DNA of 42,735 bases. Origin: SAR324 cluster bacterium REDSEA-S27_B3 (GTDB lineage Bacteria > SAR324 > NAC60-12). Below are positions 11,053-18,986 of this stretch, one piece after another. The position numbers and the translations under genes are program-made. The stretch spans positions 1-42,735 of the forward strand of contig LUQO01000052.1 of assembly GCA_001627865.1 (NCBI GenBank), given 5' to 3'. Positions within the stretch are counted from its first letter, which is position 1. Every line of letters begins with the position of its first letter. The notes below the pieces were generated by a model. It was given only the letters and a program-made list of their open reading frames with translations. It was not told the origin of the DNA and ran no database searches.

Positions 11053-11802
11053 GTGTCTGAAACTTTTGAGATGGAAATTTTTAGATATTATCCTGACAAA
11101 GATAATGAACCTTTTATTAAAAGTTACGAAGTCCCCTTTAGGGATGACTGGGTAGTTCTCGATGCCATCAACTACATCAAGGATGAAATTGATGGCACAC
11201 TTTCCTATCGCTGGTCCTGCCGCATGGGTGTCTGTGGGAGTTGTGGAATGATGGTCAACAGTGTTCCAAAACTGACATGTTCAGCTTTTCTGAAAGACTA
11301 CCCCTCCCGTAAAATTCGTGTTGAACCTCTGCAAGGATTCCCAGTAGAACGGGATCTCATCTTTGATATGGACGATTTCATGAACAAACTGACAGAGGTT
11401 AAACCTTATCTTCTCAGAAAGGAAGGGGAGGAAAAACCCCTTGAAGAAGGTGAATATCTTCAGTCTCCTGCAGAGCTAGCTCACTACAAACAGTACACCT
11501 TATGTATTAATTGTATGCTCTGCTACGCAGCCTGTCCCATCTATGCACTTGACTCCAACTTTGTTGGGCCCGCGGCCATCGCTTTGGCTCAGCGCTACAA
11601 CTTGGATTCGCGGGATCAGGGCCGTAATCAGCGTCAGGAAGTGATTGCCAGCCATGAGGGGATCTGGGAATGCACTTTTGTAGGAGAGTGCAGCGTTGTA
11701 TGTCCGAAAGATGTGGATCCAGCTGCAGCAATCCAGCGAGCAAAGGTTTCCAGTACCCTGGACTGGTTCAAGGAAAAGATGATTCCACGGAGTAAGGGAT
11801 AA
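11053..11802 (+). CDS. frdB: Fumarate reductase iron-sulfur subunit
   Basis: A 249-residue iron-sulfur subunit carrying electrons between the flavin and menaquinol. The plant-type [2Fe-2S] motif is SCRMGVCGSCGMM with a fourth Cys downstream. The ferredoxin-like domain carries CINCMLCYAACP and CTFVGECSVVCPKDVDP for the [4Fe-4S] and [3Fe-4S] clusters, in the spacing of E. coli FrdB (244 residues). I chose the GTG at 11053, which follows GAGGAG by a few bases and begins just after the frdA stop. A longer frame from 11011 would overlap frdA and add 14 residues without homology. The stop TAA overlaps the frdC ATG (TAATG). Confidence 0.95.
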   Translation: MSETFEMEIFRYYPDKDNEPFIKSYEVPFRDDWVVLDAINYIKDEIDGTLSYRWSCRMGVCGSCGMMVNSVPKLTCSAFLKDYPSRKIRVEPLQGFPVERDLIFDMDDFMNKLTEVKPYLLRKEGEEKPLEEGEYLQSPAELAHYKQYTLCINCMLCYAACPIYALDSNFVGPAAIALAQRYNLDSRDQGRNQRQEVIASHEGIWECTFVGECSVVCPKDVDPAAAIQRAKVSSTLDWFKEKMIPRSKG

Positions 11803-12185
11803 TGACCACCTACCGAAAACCTGTTTCCAACACTTGGTGGTTGGAAAGCAAACCCTATTTTCTCTTTGTGATCCGAGAATTCACCAGTCTTTTTGTCGCA
11901 GGCTATTGCCTGTTTCTGTTATTGTTTATTGCAAAAGCTGGAGACAGTCAGGAAGCCTATGCCACACTGATTTTGTCTTTAAAGTCTCCCACCAGCATGG
12001 TGTTTCATCTGATCTCATTCACCTTTATTTTGTACCATGCCATCACATGGTTTAACTTGACGCCAAAGATCATGGTATTCCATCTTGGAGAAGAAAGAAT
12101 CCCGAATGCTTTAATCGCCGGGGCAGTTTATCTCAGTTGGGGGGTTGTCTCCCTGATAATCTCTTGGCTCATATTAGGAAGTTAA
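11802..12185 (+). CDS. frdC: Fumarate reductase membrane subunit C
   Basis: A 127-residue protein with three hydrophobic helices, similar to E. coli FrdC (131 residues). The N-terminal RKPVSNTWWLESKPYF matches the RKPY...TSTWW start of the family. FHLISFTFILYHAITWFNL corresponds to the second helix, whose HT.TWF motif is characteristic, and the third helix is near the C-terminus. With FrdD it anchors FrdAB on the cytoplasmic side of the inner membrane and forms the menaquinone sites; E. coli-type Frd has no haem. Overlaps frdB by one base and ends one base before frdD. Confidence 0.92.
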   Translation: MTTYRKPVSNTWWLESKPYFLFVIREFTSLFVAGYCLFLLLFIAKAGDSQEAYATLILSLKSPTSMVFHLISFTFILYHAITWFNLTPKIMVFHLGEERIPNALIAGAVYLSWGVVSLIISWLILGS

Positions 12186-12186
12186 A

Positions 12187-12531
12187 ATGTCAAAATCAAA
12201 TGAACCTGTCTTGTGGTTTTTGTTTTCTGCAGGTGGCATGATCTCCGCTATGGTGTTTCCAATACTTCTAATCATCACTGGAGTGATTCTACCGTTTGAA
12301 TTAGCTGGGGAGGTGACTTTTGAAAGAATTCACAATGCAGTAAAAAATCCCGTCGTCAAACTGGTCCTTTTTTTTGTGATTGCTCTGCCATTTTTTCATT
12401 GGGCGCACCGTTTTCGCTTTACACTCATTGATATTGGTCTGAAGCCAATAAGTTTCCTGGTCTCTCTCCTCTGTTATGGTGGTGCCATTACCGGAACTAT
12501 AGTCGCAGCATTTATTCTTTGGAAAATATAA
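12187..12531 (+). CDS. frdD: Fumarate reductase membrane subunit D
   Basis: A 114-residue, three-helix membrane anchor matching E. coli FrdD (119 residues). The start SNEPVLWFLFSAGGM matches the SDEPVFWGLFGAGGM motif of the family, and LPFFHWAHRFRFTLIDIG corresponds to the family segment LPLWCGLHRMHHAMHDL, including the HR motif. It begins one base after the frdC stop codon and closes the frdABCD set. A candidate terminator lies about 70 bp downstream, and the piece of the foreign-type SdhB follows. Confidence 0.92.
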   Translation: MSKSNEPVLWFLFSAGGMISAMVFPILLIITGVILPFELAGEVTFERIHNAVKNPVVKLVLFFVIALPFFHWAHRFRFTLIDIGLKPISFLVSLLCYGGAITGTIVAAFILWKI

Positions 12532-12598
12532 AATTATAATTAAACACCACGCATCATTAAGTATGAAAAGTCTAAATTTGACTAATCAAGCCAGTTTG

Positions 12599-12626
12599 AC
12601 CACTGGTAAAGACTTTGGTGGTTTTT
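12599..12626 (+). terminator. Candidate rho-independent terminator after frdD
   Basis: ACCAC at 12599-12603 pairs with GTGGT at 12618-12622. The stem extends by three G/T wobble pairs around an 8-nt loop and is followed by a T-tract (12622-12626). Position and shape suit the end of frdABCD. The stem is short and partly wobble-paired, so confidence is moderate. Confidence 0.45.
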
Positions 12627-12757
12627 CATTAGTATCCTGTTTGAAAGGGTGATGGATCTCAAAAAACGGTTGAACCAGCTCGAAGATATATTAAAAAAAT
12701 ACTTAATCTATATGAAATCCACTTTCTTTAAATATGAGTCTTCTAAGTATTTTTCTG

Positions 12758-13256
12758 ATGGATGAACCCTTTCAGATTGAACCCATTCGGCGCCTCCCCC
12801 AAATTAAGAGACCTCGTCACCGATGTCTCCTGGAATTACGAAATCAACAAAAACATCAGACCACTGACCCCTAAACCTAGGGAGACAGATGGAACTTACC
12901 GCATGATGCAGGAAGACATAGAGCGGATTCAGGAGTTTCATAAGTGTATTGAATGCTTTCTGTGTCAGAATGTTTGCCATGTAATGAGGGACCAAAACGT
13001 TCAGGAGTTTGCAGGTCCGCGATTTCTGATACGTATTGCTTCACTGGCAATGCACCCTCTCGATACACTAAATCGACTTAAAGAACTTAAAGATGTATTC
13101 GGCCTGGGTTACTGCAACATTACCAAGTGCTGTACTGAGGTCTGTCCGGAAGACATAAAAATTACTGACAACGGCATAATCCCCCTCAAGGAACGGGTTG
13201 CAGGAGCTTTCTATGACCCGCTTGCCTGGATTTTGAAAAGCCTTACTTCAAAGTAA
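12758..13256 (+). pseudogene. C-terminal part of an SdhF/Sdh1-type SdhB iron-sulfur subunit
   Basis: The open frame 12762-13256 encodes the ferredoxin-like C-terminal half of a succinate dehydrogenase iron-sulfur protein: LRDLVTDVSWNYE, then CIECFLCQNVCH, FAGPRFLIRIA, MHPLDT, and GYCNITKCCTEVCPEDIKITD. These features match the Sdh1-type SdhB (Rv0247c-like), not FrdB. The first residues from the ATG at 12762 fit poorly. The +1 frame just upstream instead reads DEPFQIEPIRRLP, the expected lead into this domain, and dropping one C from the C5 run at 12796-12800 joins the two. The N-terminal [2Fe-2S] domain is absent. It is thus 5'-truncated and probably frameshifted, although a 164-residue protein binding two clusters could still be made. 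Confidence 0.8.
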
Positions 13257-13462
13257 ACAACTGACGCTTGAAGGCGGTAGCTTAGTTTACAAGCTGTAAG
13301 CCTGATAAAGCCGATAAAGTTAACCATAGGCATAAAGGCTAGGTATACCTTAAACTGTGTGCCTCAGTGCCTGTGTGTGAAAAGGGTTGAACTCAAGGCG
13401 AGGTTTTTCTCCCAATCCCCGAAAAGGAAAATTATATTGCAGCTCAACACAACTCGACCTTC

Positions 13463-14689
13463 CTAAGTCACTTCTGCCTGCACTGAATATTTTTCGTCGC
13501 GCCAGTCATTGGAATTCATGATATCAGCTAGCGTCGAAACGGCCTGCCAAACATCAATATAACGAGTATAGAGTGGGGTGAATCCGAACCTCAAGAGATC
13601 CGGAGCACGAAAATCGCCGATCACACCGCGTTCAATCAGTGCCTGCATGATGGCATAGCCGTCCGGGTGGCGGATAGCAACCTGGCTGCCCCGTATGTCT
13701 GCTTCCCTTGGTGAAGCAAGTTCAAAACCCGTACATTTTTTTTCAACCAGGTCGATGAATAGATCACCTAGCTGCCGGGACTTCTTCCTCAGCACCCTCA
13801 TATCAACCGTCTGGAAAATGTCGACGCCGATTTCCAGGGCACACATCCCCAGAATGCCGGGCGTGCCGCACAGGAAGCGGTCCATGCCCTTTCCGGGGGT
13901 GTAGCGGTCATCAAAGTCAAACGGCGCGGCATGTCCCATCCAGCCGGATAATACTGGCCTAACTTTTGACTGGTGACGCTCGGCGACGTAGATGTATGCC
14001 GGTGCGCCTGGCCCACCATTGAGATATTTGTATCCGCAGCCAACGGCGAAATCGACCTTACACTCATCCAATTCAACAGGGATTGCCCCTGCGGAATGTG
14101 AAAGATCCCAGATCACCAGTGCTCCAGCCTCGTGAGCACGTCGTGTGATCTCTGACATATCCCAGACTTCACCGCTTTTGTAGTGGATTTGCGTGAGCAG
14201 TAGGACCGCGATATCCGGAGCGAGGCGATCAGTAATCCGTGATGGGTCAACAAGTTCTGGAATCAGTCGGACTCGGCTGGCTGTTGCCAGACCCTCCATC
14301 ATGTAGGGGTCGGTTGGGAAGCTTCCTGTTTCTGACAGCAAAACCGAGCGTCCGGAATTAAGCTGAGATGCCGCTGAAAGAGCCTTAAAAAGATTGACTG
14401 AAGTGGAATCGGCAGCAACCACCTGCCCTTCAGTCGCACCTATCAATCGGCCGATTTTGTCACCGATCCGGCGAGGTGCATTGATCCAGTCATTGGTATT
14501 CCAAGAGCGGATCAGATCCTGGCCCCATTGTCGGTGGATCATGTCATTCATCGCATCAGGAGTCGCTTTGGGCAGCGCTCCAAGTGAATTCCCGTCGAGA
14601 TAAATCACACCTTCCGGAATGCTGAACAGATCGCGTTTTTCCCGTAGTGGATCAGCGGCGTCGAGGGCCTTAATATCTTCAAGCGTCAT
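13463..14689 (-). CDS. kynU: Kynureninase
   Basis: A 408-residue PLP enzyme of the kynureninase family, which splits kynurenine or 3-hydroxykynurenine into (hydroxy)anthranilate and alanine. Typical segments are IYLDGNSLGALP near residue 29, NSGRSVLLSETGSFPTD, the WDLSHSAGA aspartate that contacts the cofactor, the PLP lysine in GYKYLNGGPGAP, SGWMGH, and FLCGTPGIL. The length matches the family (about 410-420). It stands alone on the minus strand, with no tryptophan or kynurenine dioxygenase, formamidase or 3-hydroxyanthranilate dioxygenase nearby. It separates the frd/sdh segment from the cyclase pair. Confidence 0.95.
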   Translation of the reverse strand: MTLEDIKALDAADPLREKRDLFSIPEGVIYLDGNSLGALPKATPDAMNDMIHRQWGQDLIRSWNTNDWINAPRRIGDKIGRLIGATEGQVVAADSTSVNLFKALSAASQLNSGRSVLLSETGSFPTDPYMMEGLATASRVRLIPELVDPSRITDRLAPDIAVLLLTQIHYKSGEVWDMSEITRRAHEAGALVIWDLSHSAGAIPVELDECKVDFAVGCGYKYLNGGPGAPAYIYVAERHQSKVRPVLSGWMGHAAPFDFDDRYTPGKGMDRFLCGTPGILGMCALEIGVDIFQTVDMRVLRKKSRQLGDLFIDLVEKKCTGFELASPREADIRGSQVAIRHPDGYAIMQALIERGVIGDFRAPDLLRFGFTPLYTRYIDVWQAVSTLADIMNSNDWRDEKYSVQAEVT

Positions 14690-15058
14690 CTCAAATCTCT
14701 CTCTGCATCTCTCAGCCAGGATAGGACGTTTGGTGGATTGTTCCCGTACGCTTCAAAATTTATCATTATAAATTTCTGTATAAATTAAAATGATTTTATA
14801 CTATAGGTTTATCAAAACGAATCAAAGGAAGATTTTCGCAGTTCCTATTACATTGGTAGCAGTTTTGACTGCTTCAGTAACGTTGATTTGTATTTATTGA
14901 CAATTAAATTTTTTGATGAGTTAATCATTTAGTAAACATAGTCCCGCTTGACAATATAAAATCAAATGATGATACTCTGCTTTAAAGATCAAAACTCTAG
15001 AACAAATTTGCTAAATCCTGTTTACATTTCAATTTTACAGATTATTTAAAAAAATATT
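14690..15058. other. Divergent intergenic region, kynU / cyclases
   Basis: This AT-rich region holds the promoters of the minus-strand kynU and the plus-strand cyclase gene. The only frame of note is the 36-codon ORF at 14790-14900, listed separately. No RNA gene or clear operator was seen. Confidence 0.55.
14790..14900 (+). CDS. Possible 36-aa hydrophobic peptide
   Basis: ATG to TGA encodes a short peptide with a basic start (RFIKTNQRK) and then a single hydrophobic helix (VPITLVAVLTASVTLICIY). It looks like a signal anchor or a tiny membrane protein. No Shine-Dalgarno is apparent, and AT-rich sequence can yield such frames by chance. It lies upstream of, and in the same direction as, the cyclase genes. 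Confidence 0.2.
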   Translation: MILYYRFIKTNQRKIFAVPITLVAVLTASVTLICIY

Positions 15059-16960
15059 ATGGCTGAGTCAAAAACAGAGAGGAAAGTAACGGTTATACTG
15101 GCCACAGATGTTGTGGGTTATAGCATTAAGATGGAAGAAAACGAGGAGCAGACTCTCAAGAATCTGAAAGTTTGCCGAGGTATCATTGAAGGACTGGTTA
15201 AGGAGCATCACGGAAGAATTTTCAACACTGCGGGAGATTCTGTGCTTGCGGAGTTTCAAAGCGCGGTAGAAGCGGTGATCTGTGCCTCAGAGTTTCAAAA
15301 AACAATTAAGGAACGCAACAATTCCGTTGGTGAAGAGGAGCAGATGCAGTTCAGGGTAGGTGTCAACATGGGGGATGTGGTTATCGAGGGAGATAATTTA
15401 TATGGAGATGGTGTAAATGTCGCTGCACGACTGGAAGCACTCGCACAGCCGGGAGGAATATGCTTGTCAAAAAATGTGCACGAAATAGTTAATAAGAAGA
15501 CGGATTTCCAGTTTAATGATCTGGGAGAACAGAAAGTCAAGGACACATTACTTCATGCGGTTGATGTTGTTATAGATGCTTCTCACGAACGAAAAGTAAA
15601 AACTAAATCGAAACCACAAGTGCCCCTTATCGCGGCAATTGTTGGAATTCTTGTCCTGGGCATTGGAGGCTTTGCTTATTATAATTTCTCAATTAAGGAT
15701 ACTGATCAAAAAAATGGAAAAACTGTTGAGACTTCTTCAGATCGTCCGGCGATTCTAGTCATGCCGTTTGCCAATCAGTCCGGAAAGAAAGAAAATGATT
15801 ATATTGGGAATGGCATGACCAGTCATCTGATTACAACTTTGTCCCAGCATGAACAATTATTGGTACTCGGAAAAAGTACCGGTGAATACTTACAAAAGAA
15901 TCAGATCCCCGATGAGGAAATTGTAAATAAATATGGTGTTCAGTTTGTTTTAGGAGGTGGAATACAAGTCTCCGGAAACAAAACTCGCATAAATGTAGAA
16001 CTCAAAGATCTTGCTAAGAATGACATAATCTGGTCTGAAATTTATGATTTTTCAGAGGATGATATTTTTAATATCCAGGACCAAGTAGGAAGTTCTGTTC
16101 TTAGTCATTTACAGATAGAAATTACTAGAGGAGGTGTTGAATCTACTGCTTTAAAAAGACTCTACACACCAGAAGTTTATAAAAATTTATTATTACAAGG
16201 CACAGCATTCCAACTAATGACTCCTGAAGGCCACTATAAGGCTGAAGAGTTTTGGGAAATTAATAAAAAACTTGAACCAGATAACTTCTATCTTGATACA
16301 GGTAGATCGTGGCAACTTGTTCAAAAAACGTGGTTGGGAATATCTAAGAACCCTCAGGAGGATTTAAAAAAAGCTCACAAGTTAGCATTAGGTGTTTTAG
16401 AAAAAGATCCTGAGCATGTAAATGCGATGTCCATTGCAGCCATGGTTGAACAAACACTTGGAGATTTTGATGCTGCCTGCGGAAGAATAGATAAAATGAG
16501 AATATTAAGTGAAGAAGTTGTCGACATCGCAATGGTAGCAGATACTCAGCGCTCGTGCGGTGATTACGACGGGTCAATTGAAACTTATGAGAAAGTTCAT
16601 AGAATTGCTCCTCATTACTCTGCATGGGTAAAAGTATATTATCTCTTTGCTATAATGCAGAAAACATTCGAGGAGAAAAGTGGAGATTATGAAAAAGCAA
16701 AAAATTATGCCTTAGAGCAATCTAATAAAGATTATCTTTGGGCCGGTGCCAGTGAAACTTTTCATACAGTTTTAGCATACATATACCACAAAGAGGGGGA
16801 TGCAAAATTAGCAAAAGATCATTTTGAAAAGCAAAAAACCATGAAAAACAGCATTACTAAATGGTGGATAGAAAATTTTGATTTCGTTAATGCACGATCA
16901 AAAGAATTTATGAATGATTACGTTACAGTACTTCAAAAATATGGTCTTCCAGATCAGTAA
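15059..16960 (+). CDS. Class III nucleotide cyclase with TolB-like and TPR regions
   Basis: A 633-residue membrane-bound class III cyclase. Residues about 8-175 form the catalytic domain: the first metal Asp is in ATDVVGYS, the second in NTAGDSVLAEF, and the transition-state Asn and Arg are in YGDGVNVAARLEA. The position usually held by the adenine-specifying Lys carries Asn (FNTAGD), common in this subgroup. One transmembrane helix follows at about 190-208. Residues about 230-345 resemble the TolB/FlgO-like N-terminal domain (ILVMPFANQSG), and 370-620 is a TPR-like helical repeat array (LEKDPEHVNAMSIAAM, GDYDGSIETYEKV). If the N-terminus is inside, the TPR part is periplasmic and could sense a ligand or partner controlling cAMP production. 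A paralog follows after 32 bp. Confidence 0.85.
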   Translation: MAESKTERKVTVILATDVVGYSIKMEENEEQTLKNLKVCRGIIEGLVKEHHGRIFNTAGDSVLAEFQSAVEAVICASEFQKTIKERNNSVGEEEQMQFRVGVNMGDVVIEGDNLYGDGVNVAARLEALAQPGGICLSKNVHEIVNKKTDFQFNDLGEQKVKDTLLHAVDVVIDASHERKVKTKSKPQVPLIAAIVGILVLGIGGFAYYNFSIKDTDQKNGKTVETSSDRPAILVMPFANQSGKKENDYIGNGMTSHLITTLSQHEQLLVLGKSTGEYLQKNQIPDEEIVNKYGVQFVLGGGIQVSGNKTRINVELKDLAKNDIIWSEIYDFSEDDIFNIQDQVGSSVLSHLQIEITRGGVESTALKRLYTPEVYKNLLLQGTAFQLMTPEGHYKAEEFWEINKKLEPDNFYLDTGRSWQLVQKTWLGISKNPQEDLKKAHKLALGVLEKDPEHVNAMSIAAMVEQTLGDFDAACGRIDKMRILSEEVVDIAMVADTQRSCGDYDGSIETYEKVHRIAPHYSAWVKVYYLFAIMQKTFEEKSGDYEKAKNYALEQSNKDYLWAGASETFHTVLAYIYHKEGDAKLAKDHFEKQKTMKNSITKWWIENFDFVNARSKEFMNDYVTVLQKYGLPDQ

Positions 16961-16992
16961 TTTGTTTCCTGAATATTGATAAGTTTAACGAT

Positions 16993-18858
16993 ATGGCTAA
17001 TAAAGAGATAGAACGAAAGATTGCGGTAATCTTTGCAACAGACGTAGTTGGTTACAGCAAATCTGTTGAGGTCAATGAGGAGCAGACCATTAAGAATTTC
17101 AGGGCCTGCAAAAAAATCCTTGAGGATCTTTTTTTAGAACACGACGGCAGAATTTTTAATACCGCAGGAGATTCTGTACTAGCCGAATTTTCAAGTGCTG
17201 TATCAGCAGTTATCTGTGCAACAGAATTCCAGAGGCTCATGAAGGAAAGAAACGAGTCAGAGTCAACTGACATGAAGATGGAATTTCGTATTGGCATTAA
17301 TATGGGAGACGTCGTTGTCGAAGGAGATAATCTCTATGGTGATGGAGTCAACATTGCCGCACGTTTAGAGGCACTTGCACAACCTAATGGAGTATGCCTT
17401 TCAAGGAGTGTTCATGAGTTTATTAATAAAAAGATGGATTTCTTGTTTAATGATTTGGGGGAGCAAACTGTAAAGGATAATAAATTCCATGCTTTTGATG
17501 TTGTTATAGATGATTCACACAAACGAACAGTAAAAACTAAATCGAAATCACAAGTACCTCTGATCGCGGCAATTGTTGCAATTCTTGTCCTGGGCATTGG
17601 AGGCTTTGCCTACTACCAGAACGTGCTGGTGGACAGCGCCCAGAAATCGGCCTCCATCGCGGACCGCCCCACGGTACTGGTGATGCCGTTCGCCAACCAG
17701 TCCGGGAGCGCGGAGCAGGACTACATCGGGATGGGCATGACTAGCCACCTGATCACGATGCTCTCTCAGTTCGACCGGTTGTTGGTGCTTGCGAAGAACA
17801 CGGGGGAGCACATCCTGAATAACAAGGTTCCGAACGAGGAAATTGTCAAACAGTATGGAGTAAAATATGTGCTGAACGGCACGACGCAGGCCGCCGGAAA
17901 GCGGGTGCGCGTCAACGTGGAGCTGACCGACCTCACCCGGAACAGCGTCGTCTGGTCGGAGGTCTATGACTTCAAGGAGGAGGACATCTTCGAGGTGCAG
18001 GACAAGGTGGGCGACTCCGTGCTCGGCCATCTGGGGCAGGAAGTCATTGCCGGAAGTGCGAAGGCAGGACAGAGATGGAAGACCACGGAAGCTTTGAAAA
18101 ATGAAGTGTTGTGTGTTGCCGCGTTTCACACTTGGACCCAAGCAGGGTACCATGAGGCGAAAAAGCGGTGTGATGCTAACTTGAAGCTGGAACCGGAGAA
18201 CCCGTTTGCAGTTAGCACGACGGGATGGCTGCTGTACCAAAAAGTTCTGATGGGCCTTTCCCAGAATGCTCAGGAGGATTTCCAAAAGGCCCACAAATTG
18301 GCAACGCAGACTTTGGAAAAACATCCGTATCATGTGCTGTCCATTCAACTGGCATCCACGATGGAGGCAATTTTTGGGGACTTTGAGGCCGCTTGTGGCA
18401 GGCTGGAGAAAATGGCCAAGCTGTCAAGGGAAATCATCGAGATTGTCTCTACGGCGGAGACCCAGCGCCAGTGCGGCGACTATCAGGGTTCCATTGAAAT
18501 GTACGAGAAGGCTTTTGAAATTTCGCCTCACTTCTCATCATGGATCAAAGTGTATTACACCTACGCTCTGCTGCAAAATGGCGATATTGAAGCCGCGAAA
18601 ATATATGCCTTGGAGCAGTCAGCGAAGGAGCATTCCTACTCCAGGGGGAATGCGGCATTTTTTGCGCTGCTCGCCTACATCCATCACAAGGAGGGAGATG
18701 AGGAACTGGCACAGGAGTACTTTGACAAGCAGAAGACGATGCAGAACAGGATGACCAAAGCGTCCATAGAATTCAGGGATTTCTCAACAGTTCGGTCAAA
18801 GGTGTTCGTGAACGACTACGTCAAGGTGCTGCAATCCCTGGGACTGCCGGATCAATAA
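16993..18858 (+). CDS. Class III nucleotide cyclase/TolB-like/TPR paralog (mosaic)
   Basis: A 621-residue paralog of the preceding gene with the same order: cyclase domain (ATDVVGYS, NTAGDSVLAEF, YGDGVNIAARLEA; metal and transition-state residues intact), a transmembrane helix at about 190-208, TolB-like domain (VLVMPFANQSG) and TPR repeats ending in GLPDQ as in its neighbour. Base composition changes abruptly just after the transmembrane helix: bases 17401-17460 are 30% GC and 17641-17700 are 65% GC. The stretch around the helix (about 17529-17605) is nearly identical to the matching stretch of the first gene (about 15597-15673). This suggests the 5' part was copied or fused from the neighbour onto a GC-richer C-terminal part. 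No frameshift is seen. Confidence 0.85.
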   Translation: MANKEIERKIAVIFATDVVGYSKSVEVNEEQTIKNFRACKKILEDLFLEHDGRIFNTAGDSVLAEFSSAVSAVICATEFQRLMKERNESESTDMKMEFRIGINMGDVVVEGDNLYGDGVNIAARLEALAQPNGVCLSRSVHEFINKKMDFLFNDLGEQTVKDNKFHAFDVVIDDSHKRTVKTKSKSQVPLIAAIVAILVLGIGGFAYYQNVLVDSAQKSASIADRPTVLVMPFANQSGSAEQDYIGMGMTSHLITMLSQFDRLLVLAKNTGEHILNNKVPNEEIVKQYGVKYVLNGTTQAAGKRVRVNVELTDLTRNSVVWSEVYDFKEEDIFEVQDKVGDSVLGHLGQEVIAGSAKAGQRWKTTEALKNEVLCVAAFHTWTQAGYHEAKKRCDANLKLEPENPFAVSTTGWLLYQKVLMGLSQNAQEDFQKAHKLATQTLEKHPYHVLSIQLASTMEAIFGDFEAACGRLEKMAKLSREIIEIVSTAETQRQCGDYQGSIEMYEKAFEISPHFSSWIKVYYTYALLQNGDIEAAKIYALEQSAKEHSYSRGNAAFFALLAYIHHKEGDEELAQEYFDKQKTMQNRMTKASIEFRDFSTVRSKVFVNDYVKVLQSLGLPDQ

Positions 18859-18878
18859 TCAATTAAATATCTATAAGC

Positions 18879-18916
18879 ACAAACCTGTTCCGTTTGTTAT
18901 TTTGGTGTTTTTTAAT
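18879..18916 (+). terminator. Weak candidate terminator after the cyclase pair
   Basis: ACAAAC (18879-18884) and GTTTGT (18892-18897) form a 6-bp hairpin with a 7-nt loop, followed by a T-rich run ending near 18916. The stem is AT-rich and weak, so this is tentative. Confidence 0.3.
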
Positions 18917-18986
18917 ATTCAATAAAAGGTAATTATTTCATAGCATTAAACAAAATGTTATAGAAAAGGGAAGAGAAAAAATCATC

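Noticed and set aside
17548..18348. Long minus-strand frame of 266 aa within the second cyclase gene
   Set aside because: It is a shadow frame produced by the high GC content of this segment; the plus-strand protein is clearly homologous to its paralog.
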